Assembly (NCBI GenBank): GCA_017483235.1
Contig: JAFULE010000080.1
Span: 1 to 5,638, forward strand
DNA from: Faecalibacterium sp.
GTDB taxonomy: Bacteria > Bacillota > Clostridia > Oscillospirales > Ruminococcaceae
Direction of reading: 5' to 3'
Length of the DNA stretch: 5,638 bases
Shown piece after piece: positions 1 to 5,638 of the stretch. Under the pieces are notes generated by a model, which worked only from the letters and a program-made list of their open reading frames with translations, did no database searches and was not told the origin of the DNA. The translations under genes were made by a program, and so were the position numbers. Within the stretch, counting starts at the first letter, position 1. Each line of letters starts with the position of its first letter.

Positions 1-1205
1 GCTATGGCATCAACCTGCGCCATCTGCTGCGCTTTGCCGAACAGACCTACGGCAAGGAAAAGCTGGCCCGCTTCCAGCCCCATGTGGACGAAGCCCGCGG
101 CCCCTATTCGCCTGCCGAGCTGCACCGCTGTGCGGCCATGCACAAGGCCATCAGCATCATGATGTTCAAGCTGGAGTGCGACATGATCGACCGCAACCCC
201 GAGTTTGAAATGGCCAGCCGCGATTATATGCGCCAGATCGACTACGAAAACGGCACGGTTACCATCAACGGCACGGTGCATGAGCTGCGGGACAAATCCT
301 TCCCCACCGTGGATCCCGCCGATCCCGCCCGCCTGAGCGAAGATGAAGCCGAGGTAATGAAGCAGCTGGTGGCTTCCTTCCGCCACAGCGAAAAGCTGCA
401 GCGGCACATCTCGTTTTTGTATGCCAAGGGCGGTGCGTATCTTACCATCAACAACAACCTGCTATACCACGGTGCCATTCCTCTGAACGAGGACGGCAGC
501 TTTGCCGAGGCTACCTTCGAGGGCAAAACCTACAAGGGCCGTGCCCTGCTGGACTACTGCGACGCCCGCGCCCGCCGCGGCTACTTTGCCCCTGTGGGCA
601 GCAAGGCTCGCCAGAGCGGTCAGGACTTCTTGTGGTATCTGTGGTGCGGCCGCATGTCGCCCATGTTCGGCAAAAGCGCAATGACCACCTTCGAGCGTGT
701 GTTTATTGCCGATGCCTCCACCCACACCGAGGTCAAGGACCCCTACTATAAGTGGTATAATGACGAAGAGGTCTGCCGCCGCATTCTGGCCGAATTCGGC
801 CTGAGCGGCGAGGAATGCCACATCGTTAACGGCCATGTGCCGGTTCAGCAAAAAAAGGGCGAGAGTCCGGTCAAGGGCAACGGCCATCTGCTGGTGATCG
901 ACGGTGGTTTCTGCCGTGCCTATCACGAAAAAACCGGTATTGCGGGCTATACGCTGGTGTATTCCAGCCGCGGTATGAGCCTGCGCACCCACCAGCCGTT
1001 TGAAAGCGCCGAAAAGGCCATCCGGGAAAACGAGGACATCCTCTCCCGCGTGGACATCGTGGACCGCAACCGCAACCGGGTGCGTGTGGGCGATACCGAC
1101 GAGGGAGTGCATCTGCGCGAAAAGGTCAAGGACCTGAAAAAGCTGGTGGCCGCCTACCAGAACGGCACCCTGAAAGAGAAGATGCCCGAGGAGCATATCT
1201 GGTAA
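1..1205 (+). CDS. fbp: Fructose-1,6-bisphosphatase class III, C-terminal part (5' end outside window)
   Basis: The reading frame is open from base 3 (Tyr-Gly-Ile-Asn-Leu-Arg) to the TAA at 1203-1205, giving 400 residues. Class III enzymes are about 650-670 residues (B. subtilis 671, from memory), so roughly the first 250, with the first part of the metallophosphatase core, are missing. The GTG at 84 is an internal valine, because matching sequence continues upstream of it. Diagnostic segments, counted from base 3, are DFLWYLWCGRMSPMFGK at residue 208 onward followed by MTTFERVFI, then NGHVPV (a His probably used for metal binding) and GNGHLLVIDGGF. The family hydrolyses fructose 1,6-bisphosphate to fructose 6-phosphate in cytosolic gluconeogenesis. 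It is Mn-dependent and unrelated to the class I enzyme. No hairpin follows the stop directly. A new promoter begins 10 bp later, so the terminator at 1290-1336 may also end this transcript. The family call is very secure. Confidence 0.96.
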   Translation, partial: YGINLRHLLRFAEQTYGKEKLARFQPHVDEARGPYSPAELHRCAAMHKAISIMMFKLECDMIDRNPEFEMASRDYMRQIDYENGTVTINGTVHELRDKSFPTVDPADPARLSEDEAEVMKQLVASFRHSEKLQRHISFLYAKGGAYLTINNNLLYHGAIPLNEDGSFAEATFEGKTYKGRALLDYCDARARRGYFAPVGSKARQSGQDFLWYLWCGRMSPMFGKSAMTTFERVFIADASTHTEVKDPYYKWYNDEEVCRRILAEFGLSGEECHIVNGHVPVQQKKGESPVKGNGHLLVIDGGFCRAYHEKTGIAGYTLVYSSRGMSLRTHQPFESAEKAIRENEDILSRVDIVDRNRNRVRVGDTDEGVHLREKVKDLKKLVAAYQNGTLKEKMPEEHIW

Positions 1206-1214
1206 AAATTCTGC

Positions 1215-1243
1215 TTGATTTTGGCGGTATGCTGTGATATAGT
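1215..1243 (+). promoter_or_regulatory. Sigma-A extended -10 promoter for the MATE leader
   Basis: TTGATT (1215-1220) is followed after exactly 17 bp by TATAGT (1238-1243), and a TG lies one base upstream of the -10 hexamer (1235-1236), which makes an extended -10. Initiation would be expected near 1249-1251, just where the folded leader begins. The promoter starts 10 bp after the fbp stop and lies about 140 bp before the MATE start codon. It was identified by eye from the consensus. Confidence 0.75.
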
Positions 1244-1249
1244 ATCTTC

Positions 1250-1336
1250 CGGTCATCGGAGGATACATCCGAAACAAGATGTGTTGGATAAGATGGCTGA
1301 TATGGGCAGTGCGCCCCGTATCAGCCGTCTTTTTTT
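1250..1336 (+). ncRNA. Structured leader of the MATE gene, candidate guanidine-IV (mepA motif) riboswitch
   Basis: From the predicted start site, bases 1250-1257 can pair with 1292-1299 (8 bp, two of them G-U). This helix encloses a hairpin 1263-1269/1278-1284 with the loop CGAAACAA. The 3' strand of the enclosing helix is also part of the 5' arm of the intrinsic terminator, so the two folds exclude each other, as in an attenuator. What is known: guanidine-IV (mepA motif) riboswitches are short, lie in front of MATE (mepA) genes in Clostridia, and relieve termination when guanidine binds. Gene context, size and architecture fit that class. I could not align the sequence to the consensus, so the class name is an inference. 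An orphan riboswitch or protein-controlled attenuator remains possible. Confidence is higher for 'attenuator' than for 'guanidine-IV'. Confidence 0.55.
1290..1336 (+). terminator. Intrinsic terminator inside the MATE leader
   Basis: A long stem pairs 1290-1306 with 1315-1331 (GGCTGATATGGG against CCCCGTATCAGCC at its core, with two G-U pairs) around an eight-base loop. It runs into seven T residues at 1330-1336. It sits between the promoter at 1215-1243 and the MATE start codon, so transcripts from that promoter must pass it to express the transporter. It may also end read-through from fbp. Confidence 0.88.
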
Positions 1337-1383
1337 CATGTTTTGACCCGTTTGGGGCAAACTGATCGAAAGGAAGTTTACAG

Positions 1384-2745
1384 ATGAAGGCAGCAACCAG
1401 ATCCTTTACCACCGGCGCCATTCTGCCGCAGCTGGTCAGCTTTGCGGTACCCACCTTTCTTGCCATGATGCTGCAGACCTTGTACGGCACAGTGGACGTG
1501 TTGGTCATTGGCAACTTTGGCAGCACCGCGGGTGTGTCGGCGGTTTCCACCGGCAGCCAGATTTTAAGCCTTGCCACCTTTCTGATCTCCGGCTTCACCA
1601 CTGCCTCCACCGTGCTTATCGGCCAGTATCTGGGTGCAGGGGATGACAAAAATGTCTCCCGGGTCATCGGTGGTTCCATCCCGGTGTTCGGGGTGATCTC
1701 GGCCTTTTTTGCGGTGCTGATGGTACTCATCCATCCTATGCTGCTCACTGCGCTGAACATCCCTACCGAAGCAATGGCACAGGCCCGCATCTATACCCTG
1801 ATCTGCAGCTGCGGTATCCCGCTGATCGTGGGCTACAACGCCGTGTGTGCCATTCTGCGCGGCATGGGCGACAGCAAAAGCCCGCTGGTGTTTGTATCCA
1901 TTGCCTGCGTGGTCAATATCATCGGCGACCTGCTGCTGACCGGCTGGCTGGGCATGGGGGCGGCCGGTGTGGCTGTTGCTACCGTTACCGCACAGGGCGT
2001 CAGCTTTGCCATCAGCCTTCTGTACCTGCTGCGCAAGGGCATTGGGGTTCCGTTCCATAAATCGGATATCCGCTTTGAAGCCAAACTAACCCGCAAGCTG
2101 TTCCAGCTGGGCGTGCCCATGGCGGTGCAAAGCATCATGATCAACCTGTCCTTTCTGTTCATCACCTCCATCATCAATGCCATGGGCGTTACCGCCAGCG
2201 CGGCCATGGGCGTAGGCGACAAGATCACCTGCTTTGCTTTTCTGCCCCAAAGCGCCTTCAGTCAGGGTGTGCAGGTGTTTGCAGCCCAGAACATGGGCGC
2301 CGGCAAGCCCGAGCGCGCGCTGAAAGGCATGTGGCTTTCGGCCTGTGTTACCACCGTGTGGGGGCTTGTATTCTTTGGCATCTGCAACCTGTGGCCCGCC
2401 ATGCTGCCCGGCCTGTTCTCGACCGATGCACAGGTCATCGCCATGACCGGCCAGTATGTCAGCGCCTACAGCTTTGATACCGTGCTTACCTGTCTGATCT
2501 TCTGTATGAACGGTTTGCTGGCCGGCTGCGGCTGTGCCGGCTTCAGCATGACCGCAAACCTGCTGGCCAGCTTTGGCGTGCGCATTCCGGCCACCTGGCT
2601 GCTCAGCCGTATGGCGGATGTCACCCTGTTCCACATCGGCCTTGCCGCCCCCGCTGCCAGCGCGGTGCAGATCGTCATCACTCTGCTGTATTTCCGCACC
2701 GGCCGCTGGAAAAAGAACACCATTTCGGCAGCGGTGCCGGATTGA
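1384..2745 (+). CDS. MATE family multidrug efflux transporter (MepA/NorM-like)
   Basis: The protein has 453 residues, normal for the MATE family, and is strongly hydrophobic with about 12 predicted membrane helices. Both halves carry the family's internal duplication: GQYLGAGDDKNVSR (residues 80-93) matches AQNMGAGKPERALKG (301-315), and GMGDSKSPL (160-168) corresponds to GCGCAGFSM (381-389). The N-terminal segment PTFLAMMLQTLYGTVDVLVIG is typical of helix 1. MATE proteins sit in the cytoplasmic membrane and export cationic drugs or small metabolites in exchange for Na+ or H+; the substrate cannot be read from sequence. The ATG at 1384 is preceded by AGGAAG (1371-1376) at 7 nt spacing. The gene lies behind a promoter and an attenuator-like leader. 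If that leader is guanidine-IV, guanidinium or related compounds would be the likely inducer and possibly the cargo. No further gene follows in the unit. The family call is secure; the mepA symbol is not assigned. Confidence 0.95.
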   Translation: MKAATRSFTTGAILPQLVSFAVPTFLAMMLQTLYGTVDVLVIGNFGSTAGVSAVSTGSQILSLATFLISGFTTASTVLIGQYLGAGDDKNVSRVIGGSIPVFGVISAFFAVLMVLIHPMLLTALNIPTEAMAQARIYTLICSCGIPLIVGYNAVCAILRGMGDSKSPLVFVSIACVVNIIGDLLLTGWLGMGAAGVAVATVTAQGVSFAISLLYLLRKGIGVPFHKSDIRFEAKLTRKLFQLGVPMAVQSIMINLSFLFITSIINAMGVTASAAMGVGDKITCFAFLPQSAFSQGVQVFAAQNMGAGKPERALKGMWLSACVTTVWGLVFFGICNLWPAMLPGLFSTDAQVIAMTGQYVSAYSFDTVLTCLIFCMNGLLAGCGCAGFSMTANLLASFGVRIPATWLLSRMADVTLFHIGLAAPAASAVQIVITLLYFRTGRWKKNTISAAVPD

Positions 2746-2824
2746 TGACCGAAATTTGTGCGGTTTTGCCAAAAAGTTGGCGGATAATACGTCAACTTCG
2801 ATAAATCAACCGTGAAATGAACCT

Positions 2825-2852
2825 TTGCATTTTTCCGTGCTTTGTGTATAAT
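2825..2852 (+). promoter_or_regulatory. Sigma-A promoter of murA
   Basis: A perfect TATAAT (2847-2852) lies 16 bp downstream of TTGCAT (2825-2830). The start site would be near 2859, giving a leader of about 107 nt before the murA start codon. The surrounding 2746-2860 stretch is AT-rich and has no coding potential. I see no convincing terminator after the MATE stop: GCCAA/TTGGC at 2768-2781 forms a small hairpin but has no T tract. Confidence 0.8.
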
Positions 2853-2950
2853 AGTAATATGCGGCAGAGTGTGGCATCTATTTGTGCTGCCCGCCGCTGT
2901 GCTTTCCGTGCGTTTACTCATCCGGGTCCTGTTCCGGGTAGCAAAGCCAT

Positions 2951-2968
2951 GAAGGAGTATGTAATTTG
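2951..2968 (+). promoter_or_regulatory. Ribosome binding site that fixes the murA TTG start
   Basis: GAAGGAG (2951-2957) lies 8 nt before the TTG at 2966. The nearby ATG at 2949 overlaps this site and is out of frame, reaching a stop after ten codons, so it cannot start murA. The TTG also places the conserved Glu-Lys-Phe-Val-Ile-Lys-Gly-Gly directly after the initiator, as expected for MurA N-termini. Confidence 0.85.
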
Positions 2969-4252
2969 GAGAAATTTGTGATAAAGGGCGGCAAGCCCCT
3001 TACCGGCGAGGTCACCATCTCCGGCGCGAAAAACGCGGCGGTTGCCATTCTGCCGGCCACCATTCTGGCCGCGGGCAAATGCGTGATCGAAAACCTGCCG
3101 GATATCAGTGATGTGGCCGCCAGCCTGAAGATTCTGAAGGCGCTGGGCGCCCAGATCCGCATGATCGACCGCAACACCTACGAAATCGACACCAGCATGC
3201 TGGTATCCACCGAGGTACCGGCCGAGCTCAGCCGTAAAATGCGCGCCAGCTATTATTTTCTGGGCGCGCTGCTGTCCCGTTCGGGCAAGGCACAGGTTGC
3301 CATGCCGGGCGGCTGCAACCTTGGCCCCCGCCCCATCGACCAGCACCTGAAAGCATTCAGTGCGCTGGGTGCCACCGACAGCGTGGACTACGGCATGATC
3401 AGCGTGCGTGCCCACAAGCTGACCGGTGCTCATATCTTCTTTGACAAGGTCAGCGTGGGCGCCACCATGAACGGCATGCTTTCTGCCGTCATGGCCGAAG
3501 GCCAGACCGTGCTGGAAAACTGCGCCAAAGAGCCCCACGTGGTCGATCTGGCAAACTTTTTGAATATGTGCGGCGCTGACATCCGCGGTGCCGGCACCGA
3601 CGTGATCAAGGTGCGCGGCGCACAGCAGATGCACGGCTGCACCTACAGCATCATCCCCGACCAGATCGAGGCGGGCAGCTACATGGTAGCGGCCGCGGCC
3701 ACCGGCGGCGATGTGCTGATCAAAAACGTCACCCCCAAGCATCTTGAGCCGATCACGGTCAAACTGCAGCGTGCGGGCGCCAAGGTGGAAGAATTTGACG
3801 ATGCGGTGCGGGTCAGCCGTGTGGGCGAGCTGCAGCCGCTGAAGATCAACACCATGCCGCACCCCGGCTTCCCCACCGATATGCAGCCGTTGATGAGCGT
3901 GATGCTTACCGTTGCCAAAGGCACCAGCACCATCACCGAAGGCATCTGGGACAACCGCTTCCGCTATGCCGACGAGCTGGCCAAGATGGGCGCCAACATT
4001 CAGGTGGACGGTCAGGTGGCTGTGATCGAGGGCGTTGCCAAGCTGCAGCCTGCACCGCTGCATGCCAGCGATCTGCGTGCCGGTGCTGCACTGGTGGTGG
4101 CTGCGCTGATGACCAACGGCACCAGCGAGATCACCGAGATCCAGCACATCGAGCGCGGCTACGAGAATATTGTGGCTAAGCTGCAGGCTCTGGGGGCCGA
4201 TATCACCCGTGTGGAAACCGAACCCGCCATTGCCCTTACCCCGGCGCTGTAA
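2966..4252 (+). CDS. murA: UDP-N-acetylglucosamine 1-carboxyvinyltransferase (MurA)
   Basis: MurA transfers enolpyruvate from phosphoenolpyruvate to UDP-GlcNAc, the first committed step of peptidoglycan precursor synthesis in the cytosol. The protein has 428 residues, close to the usual 420-430, with the inside-out alpha/beta barrel repeats of the EPSP synthase superfamily. Visible active-site residues, with E. coli positions known from the family, are Lys22 and Asn23 in SGAKNA, Arg93, Cys117 in PGGCNLGPRPID (E. coli Cys115), Arg122 (Arg120), Asp305 in FPTDMQP, Arg331 in DNRF, Asp369 and Arg371 in DLRAGAA, and Arg397 in ERGYE. The Cys form predicts the usual fosfomycin-sensitive enzyme, as opposed to the Asp variant. 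The TTG start is supported by GAAGGAG at 8 nt. The gene has its own promoter and is closed by the terminator at 4264-4295. Firmicutes often carry two MurA paralogues; which one this is cannot be decided here. Confidence 0.97.
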   Translation: MEKFVIKGGKPLTGEVTISGAKNAAVAILPATILAAGKCVIENLPDISDVAASLKILKALGAQIRMIDRNTYEIDTSMLVSTEVPAELSRKMRASYYFLGALLSRSGKAQVAMPGGCNLGPRPIDQHLKAFSALGATDSVDYGMISVRAHKLTGAHIFFDKVSVGATMNGMLSAVMAEGQTVLENCAKEPHVVDLANFLNMCGADIRGAGTDVIKVRGAQQMHGCTYSIIPDQIEAGSYMVAAAATGGDVLIKNVTPKHLEPITVKLQRAGAKVEEFDDAVRVSRVGELQPLKINTMPHPGFPTDMQPLMSVMLTVAKGTSTITEGIWDNRFRYADELAKMGANIQVDGQVAVIEGVAKLQPAPLHASDLRAGAALVVAALMTNGTSEITEIQHIERGYENIVAKLQALGADITRVETEPAIALTPAL

Positions 4253-4263
4253 ATCTGTACCAA

Positions 4264-4295
4264 GGGCCGCATCCGCTGCGATGCGGCCTCTTTTT
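4264..4295 (+). terminator. Intrinsic terminator of murA
   Basis: GGCCGCATC (4265-4273) pairs with GATGCGGCC (4280-4288) as a perfect 9 bp stem around a six-base loop, plus a closing G-U pair. TCTTTTT follows. It begins 12 bp after the murA stop and 25 bp before the next gene. No promoter is visible between it and the MBL gene, so some read-through into that gene is likely. Confidence 0.9.
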
Positions 4296-4320
4296 CGTCA
4301 AAAAACAGGAGGCTTTTCCC

Positions 4321-5109
4321 ATGGCAGAATTCACATCCCTTTATTCCGGTTCAGCCGGCAACTGCAGTGTGATCCGCTGCGGGGAAAAATACCTTCTGGT
4401 CGATCTGGGCAAAAGCTGCCGTACCACCGTGGCAGGGCTCAAACAGCTGGGGCTTGCCATTTCGGACTGCGACGGCATCCTTGTCACCCACGAGCACAGC
4501 GACCATGTCAAAGGGCTGCAGGTGTTTTTAAAAAAATATCCCATGCCGGTGTACGGTGCAGCCGACACGCTGGATATGCTGGATCAGAACGGCCTTGTAC
4601 CCGCCGGTGCCGATCTGATCACGCTGGGCAGCAGGGAAGAGGACGTGGGCTGCTTTGGGGTGCAGATGTTTGCCACCAGCCACGATGTGCCCTGCGTGGG
4701 TTATCGGGTGCACACCCCGGATGGCCGCACCATGGCCATTGCCACCGACCTTGGGGTGCTTACCCCCACCGTACATCAGGCCCTTTCAGGCTGCGATCTG
4801 GTCGCATTGGAAAGCAACTACGACCTGCATATGCTGCGTACCGGGCCCTACCCCTACTATCTGCGCAGCCGCATCGAAAGCCAGCGGGGCCATCTTTCCA
4901 ATGACGAATGTGCTGCAAAGCTGCTGGAACTGGTGCAGGAGGGCTGCAAAAAATTTGCCCTGTGCCATCTCAGCCAGGAAAACAACACCCCTATGCTGGC
5001 GCTGCAAACAGTATTCAACACCTTTGCCGCAGCCGGGGTCGTACCCGACAAGGACTGCGTGGTGCAGGCCCAGCGCCGCAGCGAGGTAAGCCCGGTGCTG
5101 CAATTTTGA
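4321..5109 (+). CDS. MBL-fold metallohydrolase, YycJ/WalJ-like
   Basis: The protein has 262 residues, the usual size for the YycJ/WalJ group. Metal-binding motifs of the metallo-beta-lactamase fold are complete: T-H57-E-H59-S-D61-H62 after strand DGILV, His121 in ATSHD, Asp143 in IATDLG, and C-terminal histidines in GHLSN (His191) and LCHLSQENNTP (His216). The N-terminal LYSGSAGNCSVI and the HLSN and HLSQENN blocks are what point to YycJ/WalJ and not to a beta-lactamase or glyoxalase II. Members are cytosolic and bind two metal ions. A nuclease role in DNA repair has been proposed for Bacillus homologues, and the Bacillus gene sits in the walRK operon, which is absent here. AGGAGG (4307-4312) lies 8 nt before the ATG. 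No own promoter is visible, so expression probably depends on read-through from murA. No T-tailed hairpin follows the stop. Confidence 0.92.
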   Translation: MAEFTSLYSGSAGNCSVIRCGEKYLLVDLGKSCRTTVAGLKQLGLAISDCDGILVTHEHSDHVKGLQVFLKKYPMPVYGAADTLDMLDQNGLVPAGADLITLGSREEDVGCFGVQMFATSHDVPCVGYRVHTPDGRTMAIATDLGVLTPTVHQALSGCDLVALESNYDLHMLRTGPYPYYLRSRIESQRGHLSNDECAAKLLELVQEGCKKFALCHLSQENNTPMLALQTVFNTFAAAGVVPDKDCVVQAQRRSEVSPVLQF

Positions 5110-5120
5110 TACCCAAAGGC

Positions 5121-5149
5121 TTGAAAAAGAGGGTCGAACAGATTATACT
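5121..5149 (+). promoter_or_regulatory. Near-consensus sigma-A promoter upstream of the helicase
   Basis: TTGAAA (5121-5126) and TATACT (5144-5149) are separated by exactly 17 bp, each one mismatch from consensus. The start site would be near 5156, which leaves a leader of about 157 nt before the helicase ATG, almost all of it in inverted repeats. The promoter begins 12 bp after the MBL stop codon. Confidence 0.72.
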
Positions 5150-5170
5150 TATTCAAATAGACAGAGATTT

Positions 5171-5310
5171 TTGTCGAAAGCGGGTTACGCAGGCGACAAT
5201 AAATATGCGAGCGAAAAGAGGCGCCTCTTTTCATGGCAATGAGCTCATTGCCATGATTCCCCTTGTTGGAAAGGAAAAAGCGTCTGCATTTCCATAGCAA
5301 TGGGGGGAAT
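5171..5310. repeat. Array of four adjacent inverted repeats (tandem-hairpin intergenic element)
   Basis: Four stem-loops follow each other with little spare sequence. H1: TTGTCG (5171-5176) with CGACAA (5194-5199), with an inner GCG/CGC pair (5180-5182/5188-5190). H2: a perfect 20 bp palindrome at 5213-5232 (arm GAAAAGAGGC). H3: a perfect 26 bp palindrome at 5231-5256 (arm TCATGGCAATGAG), sharing two bases with H2. H4: 5256-5266 pairs with 5300-5310, including three G-U pairs, with an inner TGGAAA/TTTCCA stem (5267-5272/5289-5294). None has the T tract of a terminator. Only 5200-5212 lies outside the pairs or their loops. The form resembles an interspersed non-coding repeat (REP/MITE-like) or a structured 5' leader. 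Copy number cannot be judged from this window. Confidence 0.8.
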
Positions 5311-5312
5311 AG
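5302..5312 (+). promoter_or_regulatory. Ribosome binding site of the helicase, inside hairpin H4
   Basis: A run of six G (5302-5307) lies 5 nt before the ATG at 5313 and is the only plausible Shine-Dalgarno sequence. All six G are predicted to pair with CCCC and TT at 5259-5264, two as G-U pairs, so translation could be limited by this fold. Confidence 0.6.
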
Positions 5313-5638
5313 ATGGGAATTCGATTGTATGACCACAATGAGAAGGCATATCAACGGTTGCTGCATTGTCTGCAAAACAGTGATCGTGCTGCTATAATCC
5401 ATCCTACTGGCACAGGGAAAAGCTACATTGCTTTCAAGCTGATCGAAGATCATCCAAATCAAAATTTTCTGTGGCTTTCGCCCAGTGACTATATTTTCCG
5501 TACGCAGTGCGAGAATCTGTATCGTTCTGATCCACAGCTGACGCTGCAGAATGTTCGCTTCCTTACCTATGCCAAGCTTACCTATTTGTTATCTGAAGAG
5601 GTGTGCCAGCTGTCGGCGGATTATATTATTTTGGATGA
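5313..5638 (+). CDS. SF2 DEAD/DEAH-box helicase, N-terminal part (3' end outside window)
   Basis: The frame opens with ATG at 5313 and continues through 108 codons to the window end without a stop. Visible superfamily 2 motifs are the Walker A loop HPTGTGKS (residues 30-37, Lys36 contacting nucleotide phosphate), motif Ia-like FLWLSPSDYIFRTQ (52-65), motif Ib-like FLTYAKL (83-89) and the start of the Walker B/DEAD box, YIILD (104-108), with the next codon beginning GA and so most likely Glu (it could also be Asp). The opening LYDHNEKAYQRLL resembles uncharacterised Firmicutes helicases that carry repeated helicase-associated domains at the C-terminus; that part is not visible here. Base composition is clearly AT-richer, especially at third positions, than in the four upstream genes, which suggests separate ancestry. 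The cellular role is unknown; an ATP-driven nucleic acid translocase is the safe description. A defence or mobile-element role is possible but not shown. Confidence 0.88.
   Translation, partial: MGIRLYDHNEKAYQRLLHCLQNSDRAAIIHPTGTGKSYIAFKLIEDHPNQNFLWLSPSDYIFRTQCENLYRSDPQLTLQNVRFLTYAKLTYLLSEEVCQLSADYIILD

Noticed and set aside
84..86. GTG at 84 as the start of the first gene
   Set aside because: The same frame is open to the window edge, and the residues before it continue the protein naturally. There is no ribosome binding site before it.
1279..1365. A 28-codon mini-ORF in the MATE leader (MCWIRWLIW...), Trp-rich, considered as an attenuation leader peptide
   Set aside because: The only Shine-Dalgarno-like sequence (GGAGG, 1258-1262) is 16 nt away, too far. 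The frame runs straight through the terminator, and the Trp codons have no link to an efflux pump.
462..1790. A 442-codon open frame on the minus strand, crossing the fbp end and the MATE start
   Set aside because: It is antisense to two confidently identified genes and also spans their intergenic promoter and terminator. Its translation shows no family motif and has the His/Gly/Ala-rich look of GC-rich antisense shadow frames.
2768..2781. GCCAA/TTGGC hairpin after the MATE gene, considered as a terminator
   Set aside because: The stem is only 5 bp and no T tract follows on either strand.
2918..4147. A 409-codon open frame on the minus strand over murA
   Set aside because: It mirrors murA, whose active-site residues are intact. 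The antisense peptide is rich in His, Gly and Ala with no recognisable domain.
5213..5256. The two perfect palindromes considered as a terminator for the MBL gene
   Set aside because: Neither stem is followed by a T run, and a promoter lies between the MBL stop codon and the palindromes.
5205..5297. A 30-codon ORF through the palindromes (MRAKRGASFHGNELIAM...)
   Set aside because: It has no ribosome binding site, and its sequence follows from the palindromes: the minus strand reads the same HGNELIAM peptide.
4857..5462. A 201-codon minus-strand open frame across the MBL end, the hairpin array and the helicase start
   Set aside because: It overlaps two supported + strand genes and the inverted repeats, and has no recognisable domain.

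Overview
This window looks like chromosomal DNA of a GC-rich Firmicute of the gut Clostridia, and Faecalibacterium or a close Ruminococcaceae relative fits best. The reasons are a class III (Firmicutes-type) fructose-1,6-bisphosphatase, a YycJ/WalJ-type metallo-beta-lactamase-fold protein, strong AGGAGG-like ribosome binding sites, sigma-A promoters, and GC-rich third codon positions. The genus is an inference from gene content and style; no marker gene settles it. All genes lie on the + strand.

Layout: (1) Bases 1-1205 are the C-terminal 400 codons of class III fructose-1,6-bisphosphatase, cut by the window edge. (2) Bases 1206-1383 hold an extended -10 promoter, a short folded leader that may be a guanidine-IV (mepA motif) riboswitch, and a strong intrinsic terminator, all upstream of (3) a complete MATE multidrug-type transporter at 1384-2745. 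(4) Bases 2746-2965 hold a good sigma-A promoter and a leader of about 107 nt for (5) murA, 2966-4252, which starts with TTG and keeps all the catalytic residues checked. (6) An intrinsic terminator at 4264-4295 separates murA from (7) a complete YycJ/WalJ-like MBL-fold hydrolase at 4321-5109. (8) Bases 5110-5312 are an AT-richer region with a near-consensus promoter (TTGAAA-N17-TATACT) followed by four back-to-back inverted repeats, two of them perfect palindromes of 20 and 26 bp. (9) From 5313 to the window end is the N-terminal 108 codons of an SF2 DEAD/DEAH-type helicase with clearly lower GC than the other genes.

The genes do not form one pathway. The first four are housekeeping or transport genes (gluconeogenesis, efflux, peptidoglycan precursor synthesis, DNA maintenance), apparently in separate transcription units except that the MBL gene has no visible promoter of its own. 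The right end looks like the start of an accessory segment. The two places most worth a second look are the attenuator-like leader of the MATE gene and the promoter plus tandem-hairpin element in front of the helicase, whose last hairpin would bury the helicase ribosome binding site.
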